From an uncultured Actinomycetes bacterium (GTDB lineage: Bacteria; Actinomycetota; Acidimicrobiia; Acidimicrobiales; RAAP-2), in contig CAIYAP010000002.1 of assembly GCA_903924205.1 (NCBI GenBank), positions 434,001 through 498,000 of the forward strand: 64,000 nucleotides of DNA, written 5' to 3'. A program made the translations under genes and the position numbers. Shown piece after piece: positions 26,198 to 34,658 of the stretch. Under the pieces are notes generated by a model that was given only the letters and a program-made list of their open reading frames with translations, searched no databases and was not told the origin of the DNA. Every line of letters starts with the position of its first letter. The stretch's first letter is position 1.

Positions 26198-28222
26198 GTG
26201 ACCATCCTCTCGATTAAGAACTTGCGCACCTCGTTCGCCATGCGCGCAGCTGATGTTGTCGCTGTCGATGGTGTCTCCATCGACATTGCTGCTGGTGAGT
26301 GTGTCGGCATCGTTGGTGAATCAGGTTGTGGCAAGACCACGACGGGTTTGTCCATCATGCGCCTGTTGCCGAAGAACGGCCAAGTGTCCGGAGGTCAGAT
26401 TTTCTTCGATGGCAAGGACTTGGCGACCCTGTCTGAGAAGGAAATGCGCTCAGTGCGCGGCAACTCCATTGCCCTTATTCCCCAAGACCCCATGACCTCG
26501 CTAAACCCCGTGATGCGCATTGGTGACCAGATCGCCGAGGGTTACATCATCCATCGCGGTGCGTCGAAGGAAGAGGCCCGTCAGCGCGCCCTCGAAGTAC
26601 TCCGCATGGTGGAAATGCCCATGCCGGAAGAGCGCCTTAACCAGTTCCCCCACGAACTGTCTGGTGGTCTTCGCCAGCGTGTGATGATCGCGATGGCTCT
26701 GGTGTGCGAACCCAAGGTCCTGATCGCCGACGAGCCCACCACGGCACTCGACGTGACCATCCAGGCGCAAATCTTGGACATCCTCGATGGTCTTCGCGAG
26801 AAGCTCAACATGGCCGTCATTCTGATTACTCACGACATGGGTGTGATCGCGAGCCGCACTGACCGTGTGGTGGTGATGTACGCGGGCAAAGTCGTTGAAG
26901 AGGCTGACACCAAGACCGTCTTCACTCGCATGAACCACCCCTACACCCAGGCGCTCTTGGCGTCGGTGCCGAAGATTGACAACATCACCGGTGGACGCCT
27001 CTTGTCCATCCCTGGCCTGCCGCCAGACCTCTCCAAGACCATCGTGGGCTGCCGTTTCGCACCTCGTTGCACCTATGCCACCGACCAGTGCCGCACGAGC
27101 GAGCCGGCAATTCAAGATGCTGGTCAGGGCCACGCTTTCGCCTGCTTCAACCCCACCAACGGGCCGGCAGCCGTTGACGTTCAAATCAATACGGCCCGAA
27201 AGGCCATTGATGCCACGAAGCCACTGCTGACGGTGTCGAACCTGGTGAAGGAATTTCCCATTCGTGGCGCCAACATCTTCCGGCGCACGGGGCTCAAGGT
27301 CAGTGCCGTTGCCGACGTGACCTTCGAAGTTCGTGAAGGTGAGACTTTTGGTCTCGTCGGAGAATCGGGTTGCGGAAAGACCACAATTGGCCGCCTTATC
27401 ACCGGTCTCGAAGAGATCACCAGTGGCGACATCTCCTTTGCCGGAACGAACGTCGATGGACTTAGTAAGGGTGCTCGTCGTCGTGCGTTGGCCCGTAACC
27501 GCCAGATGATGTTCCAGGACCCGTATGCATCTCTTGACCCGCGCAAGCGTGTCGGCGACATCATCCGTGAGCCCCTCGAAATTCAAAAGACGCTTTCCCG
27601 CAAGGACATGGATGAGCGCGTCGACCAGTTGTTGCACGAAGTGGGACTTCCCCTCGCTGCGGCAGAGCGTTACCCGCACGAATTCTCGGGTGGTCAACGT
27701 CAGCGTGTGGGTCTTGCTCGTTCGCTCGCCCTCGAGCCGAAGTTGGTCATTGCGGACGAACCCGTGTCTGCTCTCGACGTCTCCATCCAAGCTCAGATCC
27801 TGAACTTGATGCAGGACCTCCAGGAAGCGCGAGGCCTGTCGTACATCTTGATTAGCCACGACCTCGCGGTCGTTCGCTACATCGCCCACCGTATTGGTGT
27901 GATGTACCTCGGTAAGTTGGTGGAAGTCGGACCGGCGGAGGAAGTCTTCTCGGCACCTCGTCACCACTACACCCAAGGACTTTTGAACGCCGTTCCGAGC
28001 GCGGACGTCGAGGGCTCTCGTGAACGTCGCGGTGGTCAAATCCAAGGTGAACTTCCGAGCGCGGCCAACCCGCCCTCGGGTTGCCGTTTCCGCACCCGCT
28101 GCCCGGCTGCCACCGACATCTGTGCGAACGAAGAGCCGAAGATGCAGGAGATCAGCAATGGTCACACCGTCGCCTGCCACTTCCCACTCGAGGCCGCGGT
28201 AACGATTCGCTCCGCCCAGTAG
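26198..28222 (+). CDS. oppDF: Fused peptide ABC transporter ATPase (OppD-OppF)
   Basis: This 674-residue protein contains two complete OppD/F-type ATPases. The first has Walker [10 protein letters not shown] (about residue 43), [15 protein letters not shown] and [10 protein letters not shown]. The second has GESGCGKTT again (about residue 388), [15 protein letters not shown] and [10 protein letters not shown]. Each half ends with the cysteine-rich oligopeptide-transporter tail ([14 protein letters not shown] and [14 protein letters not shown]). One polypeptide thus replaces separate OppD and OppF. It powers peptide import with OppB and OppC. The GTG start follows a consensus TATAAT by 7 nt, and a strong terminator lies 20 nt after the stop. 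Confidence 0.95.
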   Translation: MTILSIKNLRTSFAMRAADVVAVDGVSIDIAAGECVGIVGESGCGKTTTGLSIMRLLPKNGQVSGGQIFFDGKDLATLSEKEMRSVRGNSIALIPQDPMTSLNPVMRIGDQIAEGYIIHRGASKEEARQRALEVLRMVEMPMPEERLNQFPHELSGGLRQRVMIAMALVCEPKVLIADEPTTALDVTIQAQILDILDGLREKLNMAVILITHDMGVIASRTDRVVVMYAGKVVEEADTKTVFTRMNHPYTQALLASVPKIDNITGGRLLSIPGLPPDLSKTIVGCRFAPRCTYATDQCRTSEPAIQDAGQGHAFACFNPTNGPAAVDVQINTARKAIDATKPLLTVSNLVKEFPIRGANIFRRTGLKVSAVADVTFEVREGETFGLVGESGCGKTTIGRLITGLEEITSGDISFAGTNVDGLSKGARRRALARNRQMMFQDPYASLDPRKRVGDIIREPLEIQKTLSRKDMDERVDQLLHEVGLPLAAAERYPHEFSGGQRQRVGLARSLALEPKLVIADEPVSALDVSIQAQILNLMQDLQEARGLSYILISHDLAVVRYIAHRIGVMYLGKLVEVGPAEEVFSAPRHHYTQGLLNAVPSADVEGSRERRGGQIQGELPSAANPPSGCRFRTRCPAATDICANEEPKMQEISNGHTVACHFPLEAAVTIRSAQ

Positions 28223-28751
28223 GCACAGCAACGAAAAATGACCTAACCCCCGGGCAACGCCCGGGGGTTAGTCGTATCACCGAGAATTCAGGACAACGTC
28301 TTTTCATTCCAATGTTTTGAATCTCGTAACCCATGGATTCATACAGTGCCCGAGCGAAGGTGTTCGGCCCAAACACGTTCAGCGCAATTGACGTGCCTCC
28401 GTGGGCGAGCACGTAGTGTTCCGCAGCCCTCATTGTCTCGCGACCAAGTCCGCGGCTCCGATATGCGGGCTGAATGGTGAATTCGTATCCAAACCACTGT
28501 CCAGGTGCTCGATCTTCTTGTGATGCCAGCCACAGAGTTCCGACGGATTGATTCTCGTGGCGGATGTCGAGGAAGTGGTGATGGGGGCGAGGAAAGCCAC
28601 CATCGAGAATCTCTGACTTATTTCGCTCGATATTGAGATCAGCTTCCTGGGCGCTGAATCCTGCTCCGGGCAGACTCTCTCGGTATTCGGTCCATGTCAC
28701 CTCCAGGAAATGGATGGCATCCGTAGGCGAGAGCGCGGCAAGTTCAATCAT
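28152..28751 (-). CDS. GNAT-family acetyltransferase with a tail running through the opp terminator
   Basis: The GNAT core spans about residues 1-160. The acetyl-CoA loop is QPAYRSRGLGRETM (Q/RxxGxG/A), and the C-terminal FARALYESMGYEIQN is the typical GNAT end. After MKRRC the frame stays open for about 40 more residues, reading antisense through the opp terminator and into the last 71 bp of oppDF. The tail is arginine/serine-rich and looks like noncoding read-through, so the native stop may be lost. The ATG lies 6 nt after TAGCCT. The substrate (small molecule or protein N-terminus) is unknown. Confidence 0.75.
   Translation of the reverse strand: MIELAALSPTDAIHFLEVTWTEYRESLPGAGFSAQEADLNIERNKSEILDGGFPRPHHHFLDIRHENQSVGTLWLASQEDRAPGQWFGYEFTIQPAYRSRGLGRETMRAAEHYVLAHGGTSIALNVFGPNTFARALYESMGYEIQNIGMKRRCPEFSVIRLTPGRCPGVRSFFVAVPTGRSESLPRPRVGSGRRRCDHC
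28243..28271 (+). terminator. Intrinsic-type terminator after oppDF
   Basis: A perfect 13-bp stem (CTAACCCCCGGGC / GCCCGGGGGTTAG) with an AAC loop lies 20 nt after the oppDF stop. No long T-run follows. It is also inside the antisense GNAT tail. Confidence 0.75.
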
Positions 28752-28757
28752 GCGACG

Positions 28758-28763
28758 AGGCTA
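28758..28763 (-). promoter_or_regulatory. -10 box for the GNAT gene
   Basis: TAGCCT on the minus strand ends 6 nt before the ATG at 28751. Confidence 0.45.
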
Positions 28764-28793
28764 ACGCTCGCTCACCTACGGGAGGCTCCTCAT

Positions 28794-28829
28794 GCAGAAT
28801 GCCCGCCACTTTCGTGGCGGGCATTCTGC
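28794..28829 (-). terminator. Strong hairpin terminator after the peptide-binding protein gene
   Basis: A perfect 15-bp stem (GCAGAATGCCCGCCA / TGGCGGGCATTCTGC) with a CTTTCG loop lies just downstream of the oppA stop. It separates oppA from the GNAT promoter. Confidence 0.8.
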
Positions 28830-28862
28830 TGAGCAAGCTCAGTTACAACTGGTACAGCGGAG

Positions 28863-30860
28863 TTACTTCGAGAGGAACTCCGGCAGTGAAGCGCCAGTCG
28901 GGTTGGGGGGCAGAACGCCCTTCAACGTCTTGGAGATTTCACCGGTACCGGTGCCCGTGGGCTGGTACATGTACGGCAGCTGATCCATGGCGTACTGCGC
29001 GTAGCTGTTCTTGCCAGCGTTCAGTGCAGTGGTGCCCTTGGTGGTGGCGTCGATGAGTGCATCCATCGTTGTGTTCGAGTACTCGCCCGGGTTGGAGAGA
29101 GCGCCCGTGTAGAACAGGAGCTCGCCCGACGGGTAGTAGTCAGGAGCGTAGAGCCATCCACCGTACTGGCAGATCTGCCAGTCACCGTTGCCGTCAGGGT
29201 TACCCGAGGTCGGGGCCGAGCCAGCACCAGAGGTGCAGAGTGACGCGATGTTGTCCGGCGTGTCGGTCGAGAGAGTGACCTGGATGCCTTCCTTGGCCCA
29301 TGAGGCCTTCTCCGCGTTCATCTGAGCGTCCTGCGTGGGGCTACCAGTGCCGTACTTGTAGGTCAAGTTCAAGGCAGTGCCCTGAGTGATGCCGTTACCG
29401 CAACCACCGGCCTTGGTGCACACCGCAGCGTGTGAGATGTTCTTGTCCCACGTGAATCCTGCCGCCTTCAGGGCAGCAATGCCCTTAGTGGTGGAGAATG
29501 CGTAGTGGTTGACAAGGCCCTTGCTGAACACGTTGGCGGGCAAGGTCGGGATCGGACCGTAGCCCGGAACACCGTAACCGTTGTACAGCGCCTTGATGAG
29601 GGTCAGCTGGTCAATGCCGTACTGGAACGCCTGACGAACAGCCAACGACTGAACCAAGTGGGTACCACTGGAGGCAGCGTTGAAGTTGTAGTAGGCGTAG
29701 TAGAAGGCCCATGACCCACCGGTGCGGACGGTGTATCCGCTCAGCTGGGAAATGAGGTTATGGCCAGCAACACCCGGCTTCGGCGAGGTCGACACGTCAG
29801 TCGGCTGCACGTATCCAGTGTCAAGCTGACCGGCTTCGAGCTGAAGCTTCTCAGTGTCAATGGAGGCTTCTGCCTTCTGGGTGTAGGTCGCAAACTTCGG
29901 CTTCGGCAATCCGCTGTACTGGTTGTTCGGCACGTAGACGATGTCACCGGTAGCGCTGAAGCTGGAGAGCTTCCACGGACCGTCAACGACTGACCAGATC
30001 GGGCTGGAGTCGTATGCAGCAAGGTTGCCCGTACCGGACGGACGGCTGTTGTAGTACAGGTAGCCGTAGGCACCGTTGTACGCCGCCGCGCTGTTGTGGT
30101 GGGGCACACCGTAGGCGTCAGCGGTGCTGTTCGGGTAGTAACCACACTTGGCCGCCAGGTCGACGATGTTGGTGTAGTCAGCGGTACCACAGTTAGCAGC
30201 ACTGATCGCGATCGACGGGGTGTTCGCAATCGTGTCGGTTGACGGCGTGTCGTACTTCTTGTCCCACGCACGCGGGAACGGGGTGATCTCAGTCAAGAAG
30301 TTGTAGTTGAACCAGTTGGGGTTCACAGCCACAGACGTCGTGATGGTGAGAACGTTGCCGCTCGCGGTGACGTTGGAGACCTGGTCGGGAATACCGAAGC
30401 CCGGCACGTAACCCGCGTAGCGGAACGGCACGGCAGCGTACAGGTCGAGGAAGAACTTAACGGACTGCGCGTCGATCGTCTCACCGTTGGAGAACTTCCA
30501 GCCCTTCATGGTGATGGTGATCGTCTTGTTGCCGTTGGAGTACACGGGCAACGCTGCCAGCGACAAGTCCTTTTGGATGGTGATGTCCGAACCCTTACCG
30601 ACCCAGTACAGCGGGCGATACAGATAGTTCTGGAAATCGTTCATGTTCGTCACCGTGAAGTAAGCACCGGACGCGTACGGGAAAATCATGTTCGCGTGGT
30701 CGGTGGGTGCCATCGGTGAAATGAGTGCGGTCTTCGGAACCTGGTCACCGTGCGCCGAGACAGCAGCGCCCGAAGGCGCGGTCGTCACGAGGCTGGCAGC
30801 GATGGAACCAGCGATAACGCCAGCTCCGACCAAACGCCGAAAAGAGTTAACTTTCCGCAT
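28863..30860 (-). CDS. oppA: Peptide ABC transporter substrate-binding protein (OppA-like, SBP family 5)
   Basis: This is a 665-residue secreted or membrane-associated protein. It begins with a Sec-type signal (MRKVNSFRRLVGAGVIAGSIAASLV, cleavage around APSGAA) and lacks a lipobox cysteine, which is unusual for Gram-positives. The mature part has the family 5 pattern LYRPLYWVGKGSDITIQKDLS and MKGWKFSNGETIDAQSVKFFLD. It binds oligopeptides or similar ligands and delivers them to OppBC. It faces the importer genes from the opposite strand. A strong Shine-Dalgarno (GGGGAGG), a good promoter and a 5' hairpin suggest very high expression, as expected for a binding protein. Confidence 0.92.
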   Translation of the reverse strand: MRKVNSFRRLVGAGVIAGSIAASLVTTAPSGAAVSAHGDQVPKTALISPMAPTDHANMIFPYASGAYFTVTNMNDFQNYLYRPLYWVGKGSDITIQKDLSLAALPVYSNGNKTITITMKGWKFSNGETIDAQSVKFFLDLYAAVPFRYAGYVPGFGIPDQVSNVTASGNVLTITTSVAVNPNWFNYNFLTEITPFPRAWDKKYDTPSTDTIANTPSIAISAANCGTADYTNIVDLAAKCGYYPNSTADAYGVPHHNSAAAYNGAYGYLYYNSRPSGTGNLAAYDSSPIWSVVDGPWKLSSFSATGDIVYVPNNQYSGLPKPKFATYTQKAEASIDTEKLQLEAGQLDTGYVQPTDVSTSPKPGVAGHNLISQLSGYTVRTGGSWAFYYAYYNFNAASSGTHLVQSLAVRQAFQYGIDQLTLIKALYNGYGVPGYGPIPTLPANVFSKGLVNHYAFSTTKGIAALKAAGFTWDKNISHAAVCTKAGGCGNGITQGTALNLTYKYGTGSPTQDAQMNAEKASWAKEGIQVTLSTDTPDNIASLCTSGAGSAPTSGNPDGNGDWQICQYGGWLYAPDYYPSGELLFYTGALSNPGEYSNTTMDALIDATTKGTTALNAGKNSYAQYAMDQLPYMYQPTGTGTGEISKTLKGVLPPNPTGASLPEFLSK

Positions 30861-30903
30861 TTATGCCTCCCCTGGCAGTGGTTGCCCAACTGCCTTGATT
30901 GAT

Positions 30904-30921
30904 ACTGCACTTATGTGCAGT
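30904..30921 (-). promoter_or_regulatory. Inverted repeat at the predicted 5' end of the oppA mRNA
   Basis: ACTGCAC and GTGCAGT form a perfect 7-bp inverted repeat around a 4-nt spacer. With the -10 at 30928-30933, transcription should start at about 30921, so the mRNA would begin with this hairpin. It may protect the 5' end or act as an operator. Confidence 0.55.
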
Positions 30922-30927
30922 GATGGA

Positions 30928-30957
30928 ACTATAAGACCAGTACAAACAGTTCGTCAA
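30928..30957 (-). promoter_or_regulatory. Sigma-70-type promoter of oppA
   Basis: On the minus strand TTGACG (30952-30957) and TATAGT (30928-30933) are separated by 18 bp, a close match to consensus, about 60-70 bp before the start codon. Confidence 0.75.
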
Positions 30958-31094
30958 GGCAGGTTAAGTAGGAATTTGTTTCTCGGGTGTGAACTACTTC
31001 ACACAGTCGTCACCGATCGAGAAACTGTCACCACTGTTGACACGTCACAATAAAAGCCTGGTCAAAAGGTATATTACCTAATCAGAAATTTCTT

Positions 31095-31123
31095 TTACCG
31101 AGGGTTATCGCAACCCTCGGTAA
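31095..31123 (-). terminator. Hairpin after the tlpA-like gene
   Basis: A perfect 12-bp stem (TTACCGAGGGTT / AACCCTCGGTAA) with an ATCGC loop lies 20 nt past the tlpA stop. An AAAAG tract follows on the minus strand rather than a T-run. An AGAAATTTCT palindrome lies just beyond. Confidence 0.65.
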
Positions 31124-31143
31124 ATAACAAAATCCCTGATCAA

Positions 31144-31725
31144 CTACTTTATCAGGTTAACCATTGCCGATAAATCGGCGGAGGTCACGGGGCCCACTAC
31201 GACCTTGCGAATCACGCCACGGGCATCGATCGCCACCGTATCGGGAAGTCCCACGATATTGAAATCGGATGATGAAGCTGTTCCGTCAGCATCAAACAGG
31301 ACCGGGGCGGTGAAGTTTGCGTTTCGAGCAAACCCTCGTGCGACCGAGGTTGAGGTGTCATTACTGGCGATTCCCATGATTTTCACACCGTGCAGGGATC
31401 CAGACGAGTAAAAACGGGCAACTCGGGGTAGCTCCGCCTGGCACGGGGCGCACCAACTCGCGAAGAACACCAAGATGGTTGGAGTGCCCTTCTTATAAGG
31501 AAGGGTGATGGTCATTCCCGAGAGATCTGGGAGTGACGACAGTCGCGCGGTGGTTCCCACGAGCGCGGACGGCACCGTGGTCGTTGAACCGTCCACGGGC
31601 CGGGTCAGGTAGGACACCCCAAAAATGAGGGTGAGAGCGACGGCGGTGCCAATCCCCAATGGAATGAGGAACATGGGTGATGGTCCGCGCCAGCGGGGGG
31701 CCTTAGTGGTGGCGGATGAGGACAT
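31144..31725 (-). CDS. TlpA/ResA-like membrane-anchored thioredoxin-fold protein
   Basis: This is a 193-residue protein with one N-terminal membrane helix (FLIPLGIGTAVALTLIFGV) and an extracytoplasmic thioredoxin domain. The redox site is VFFASWCAPCQAELPRV with the CxxC pair at about residues 91-94, and the cis-proline region is IVGLPDTVAID. TlpA/ResA proteins reduce disulfides outside the membrane, often in cytochrome c or cytochrome oxidase assembly. The gene overlaps the 3' end of ctaB by 23 nt, so it is coexpressed with heme O synthase. A role in oxidase maturation is a reasonable inference from that context. Confidence 0.87.
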   Translation of the reverse strand: MSSSATTKAPRWRGPSPMFLIPLGIGTAVALTLIFGVSYLTRPVDGSTTTVPSALVGTTARLSSLPDLSGMTITLPYKKGTPTILVFFASWCAPCQAELPRVARFYSSGSLHGVKIMGIASNDTSTSVARGFARNANFTAPVLFDADGTASSSDFNIVGLPDTVAIDARGVIRKVVVGPVTSADLSAMVNLIK

Positions 31726-32617
31726 CGACGGCCATCATGACGAATAGTGCAGTGAGATACGTAATGGAGAAGTGGAACAGTTTCATGGCCCCGGCGACGT
31801 CAGCCTCATCGCGTTGAGCCTTCCGCCACAACTGAAACGCGCCGCCATTAAACCAGGCGCCCAAAATCAAGGCGCTGATTGCGTAGACCCAGCTCAATGA
31901 GGCGACGGGGCCCACCAACATGGACAAGGCCCACATGATGACGGAATACACCAGAATTTCCGTGGTGGTGCGCTTTAGTGACGCCACTACCGGCATCATG
32001 GGCACGTTCGCCGCTTCGTAATCATCGCGGTAGCGAACTGCCAGCGCCCAAAAGTGCGGGGGCGTCCAAATGAAGATGATGGCGAAGAGCAAGACGGGAG
32101 TCCACGCCAAGTGTCCCGTGATGGCGGTCCAGCCAATGAGGACCGGCACCGCACCCGCGGCACCACCGATGACGATGTTTTGCTTGGATCGGCGCTTCAG
32201 CCACATCGTGTAGATCACGACATAAAAAGCCGTCGCGGCCAGACCTAGCCAGGCGGAAATCAAGTTAACCCCGAGCCCAAGTACTAAAAATGCCGTAATT
32301 TCAAGGCAGATACCGAAGATGAGTGCCTCAGTCGGGCTCACCGCACCGGTCACCAATGGGCGATTCTTGGTTCGCTCCATGATCGCATCGATGTCGCGGT
32401 CGAGGTACATGTTGAACGTGTTCGCACCACCCGCTGCCAGCGTGCCCCCCACCAGGGTGAGGATGAGAAGTCGAAGTGATGGCCAGCCATTTCGCGCCAC
32501 AACCATGGTCGGCACCGTCGAGACCAGCAAGAGTTCGATAATGCGGGGTTTCGTTAAGGCCACATAGGCCTTTATCGTCGCCACAGGCGATCGAGGGTGC
32601 ATCGTTGCGACCGTCAC
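31703..32617 (-). CDS. ctaB: Protoheme IX farnesyltransferase (heme O synthase)
   Basis: The GTG at 32617 lies 7 nt after TAGGAT and gives about 304 residues. I prefer it to the track start at 32638. The protein has about nine hydrophobic segments. The prenyltransferase motif GGTLAAGGANTFNMYLDRDIDAIM (about residue 70) contains the DxxxD metal-binding site, and the second site includes YRDDYEAANVPMMP. It attaches a farnesyl chain to heme B, the first step toward heme A for aa3-type oxidase. It is divergent from ctaA, which carries out the next step, and cotranscribed with the thioredoxin-like gene. Confidence 0.93.
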   Translation of the reverse strand: MTVATMHPRSPVATIKAYVALTKPRIIELLLVSTVPTMVVARNGWPSLRLLILTLVGGTLAAGGANTFNMYLDRDIDAIMERTKNRPLVTGAVSPTEALIFGICLEITAFLVLGLGVNLISAWLGLAATAFYVVIYTMWLKRRSKQNIVIGGAAGAVPVLIGWTAITGHLAWTPVLLFAIIFIWTPPHFWALAVRYRDDYEAANVPMMPVVASLKRTTTEILVYSVIMWALSMLVGPVASLSWVYAISALILGAWFNGGAFQLWRKAQRDEADVAGAMKLFHFSITYLTALFVMMAVDVLIRHH

Positions 32618-32624
32618 GGGGACC

Positions 32625-32651
32625 ATCCTACGAGCCACGTGTCTCTAGGCT
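32625..32651. promoter_or_regulatory. Back-to-back leaderless promoters of ctaB and ctaA
   Basis: TAGGAT on the minus strand (32625-32630) ends 7 nt before the ctaB GTG. TAGGCT on the plus strand (32646-32651) ends 7 nt before the ctaA ATG. The two start codons are only about 42 bp apart, so both genes share one control region. Confidence 0.55.
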
Positions 32652-32658
32652 GGCAGCG

Positions 32659-33597
32659 ATGAGTGGCACCGCCCCAAATTTTCTTCACCCCGCACCCCGC
32701 ACCTTTCGATGGTGGGCCTTAGCGGACTTCGTGTCCATGATTCTCATCATGGTGACCGGGGGTCTCGTTCGACTGACCGGTTCAGGACTGGGTTGTCCAG
32801 ACTGGCCCCAGTGCTACCACCGCACCGCGGCACACCAGTGGGGGATTCACTCGGTCGTGGAGTTTGGTAATCGCCTCGTTACCGGCATTCTCATCGTCGT
32901 CACCCTCGTTGCCTTCATCATGGCCATCACACGCCGCCCGCGTCGACGGGATCTCATTGTCACCAGCGGCTCCCTCGTCCTCTTCGTGATTCTCAATGCC
33001 CTCCTCGGCGCCATAGTGGTCTACAGCCACCTCAACCCGTGGTTGGTCAACTTCCATATGTTGGTGTCACTCGCCATGGTCGTGTTGGGGGCGGTGCAGT
33101 ACCACCGGTCGAAGTATCTCTACGGACCCGGCACCCGGGTGGAACTACGCAGCTCTCGCCTGCTATTTATCGCCCGCTGGTTAGCGGTCAATCTCATCAT
33201 TGTTCTGGTGGTGGGCACCGCCACCACGGGCTCGGGTCCGCACGCCGGCAACACCGTGGGGCAAGACGTCGCACGGCGCCTTCCCTTTGCCCTCATCAAC
33301 GTCGCCTGGGTGCACTCACTCTTCGCCGTCGTATTCATCGGAACCGTGCTCGGACTCTTCCTCTTTCTCTTCAAGACTGATGCCGCTCCAAAATTGCAGC
33401 GTGGCCTTCGTCGCCTCCTCCTCATCGGTTCCCTCCAGGGTGTCGTGGGATTTATTCAATACGCACTTCACTTACCCGTGTGGTTGGTCGAGCTACACAT
33501 CATCTTGGCCACCTCACTAACGATTGGCGTGACGCAATTCAATCTGTCGCAATGGGGACGTGATCGAGAAGCGGGGATATCCCCGAGTCGCTCATGA
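32659..33597 (+). CDS. ctaA: Heme A synthase
   Basis: The ATG at 32659 (MSGTAPNFLHPAPRTF) lies 7 nt after TAGGCT and gives 312 residues, with eight predicted helices. The motif VTGGLVRLTGSGLGCPDWPQCYHR contains the extracytoplasmic cysteine pair seen in CtaA, and histidines occur at helix ends such as LVNFHMLVSLAM, VAWVHSLFA and LVELHIILA. The enzyme oxidises the C8 methyl of heme O to give heme A. It faces ctaB. The downstream oxidoreductase overlaps its stop as ATGA. Confidence 0.92.
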   Translation: MSGTAPNFLHPAPRTFRWWALADFVSMILIMVTGGLVRLTGSGLGCPDWPQCYHRTAAHQWGIHSVVEFGNRLVTGILIVVTLVAFIMAITRRPRRRDLIVTSGSLVLFVILNALLGAIVVYSHLNPWLVNFHMLVSLAMVVLGAVQYHRSKYLYGPGTRVELRSSRLLFIARWLAVNLIIVLVVGTATTGSGPHAGNTVGQDVARRLPFALINVAWVHSLFAVVFIGTVLGLFLFLFKTDAAPKLQRGLRRLLLIGSLQGVVGFIQYALHLPVWLVELHIILATSLTIGVTQFNLSQWGRDREAGISPSRS

Positions 33598-34658
33598 GTG
33601 CGCCCATTCGTTACGGACTCATCGGCACCGGCATGATGGGCCTCGAGCATCAGCGCAACATCTACGGTCTGCCCGACGCTGACGTCGTCGCCATCGCGGA
33701 CCCCCACGAGCAATCTCGTCAGTGGGCGCAGTTCACCGCCGAAGGACGGGAGTTGCAGATCTTTTCCGATTATCGGGACTTACTCGCCGCCGATAGCTGT
33801 GACATCTACGTCATTTCCACACCCAACATGACGCACCGCGGCGTGCTGGTGGACGTGATGGCAACGGGCAAAGCCATCCTCGTCGAAAAGCCGCTATGCA
33901 CCACCATTGCGGATGCCACGGAGATCCGGGATCTTGCTCATAGGTATCCCGCTCTCTTCTGGGTGGGCCTCGAGTATCGCTACATGCCACCCGTAGCTCG
34001 AGCCATAGAACTCGCTCACTCCGGAAGTATTGGCGAACTCAAAATGTTGGCCATCCGCGAGCACCGTCACCCCTTCTTGGTGAAGGTGGACAACTGGAAT
34101 CGCTTTTCCGACAACACCGGGGGAACTCTGGTGGAAAAGTGTTGCCACTTCTTTGACCTCATGCGGTACATCTTGCGTAGCGACCCTGTGGCCGTCATGG
34201 CCTCGGGTGGGCAGGACGTCAATCACCTCGATGAGCACTATGACGGGCGAGCTTCCGACATCCTCGACAACGCCTTGGTCATTGTGGAGTTTGAGTCGGG
34301 TGCTCGTGCGTCACTCGATCTGTCGATGTTTGCCGACACCTCTCGGGAGCATGAAGAGCTGAGCATCGTGGGCACCACGGGAAAGATTGAAGCTTTCTTG
34401 CCGTCGGGTCGCCTCGTCCGAGCGGAGCGGACCACCGGACTCATTACCGAGGACATCATCGCGGACACGCGCGTGGCGGTCGAGGGTTTTCACCACGGGG
34501 CGAGCTACTTGGAGCACCTCGACATTCAAACTGCCTGGCGAGCGGGGTCTCCCGCGTTGGTCACCGCCGATGATGGCTGGTGGTCGGTAGTCATGGGCGT
34601 CGCGGCCCATCGCTCCATCGACGAGAAGCGTCGAATCGACATCGCGGAATTGATTTAG
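33594..34658 (+). CDS. Gfo/Idh/MocA-family oxidoreductase
   Basis: This is a 354-residue NAD(P)-dependent oxidoreductase with an N-terminal Rossmann motif GLIGTGMMGLEH and the family motif ILVEKPLCTT (about residue 98), in which the lysine is catalytic. The C-terminal alpha/beta domain contains GGTLVEKCCHFFDLMRY, with a conserved histidine. Family members act on sugars, inositols or amino-sugar derivatives. The gene overlaps ctaA as ATGA, although no functional link to heme A is known. Its stop overlaps the stop of the convergent gene by 4 nt. Confidence 0.9.
   Translation: MSAPIRYGLIGTGMMGLEHQRNIYGLPDADVVAIADPHEQSRQWAQFTAEGRELQIFSDYRDLLAADSCDIYVISTPNMTHRGVLVDVMATGKAILVEKPLCTTIADATEIRDLAHRYPALFWVGLEYRYMPPVARAIELAHSGSIGELKMLAIREHRHPFLVKVDNWNRFSDNTGGTLVEKCCHFFDLMRYILRSDPVAVMASGGQDVNHLDEHYDGRASDILDNALVIVEFESGARASLDLSMFADTSREHEELSIVGTTGKIEAFLPSGRLVRAERTTGLITEDIIADTRVAVEGFHHGASYLEHLDIQTAWRAGSPALVTADDGWWSVVMGVAAHRSIDEKRRIDIAELI

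Noticed and set aside
26501-28231. 576-residue ORF antisense to oppDF
   Set aside because: It mirrors oppDF codons, is rich in H, R, V and D, and has no recognisable domain; the opposite strand has two clear ATPases.
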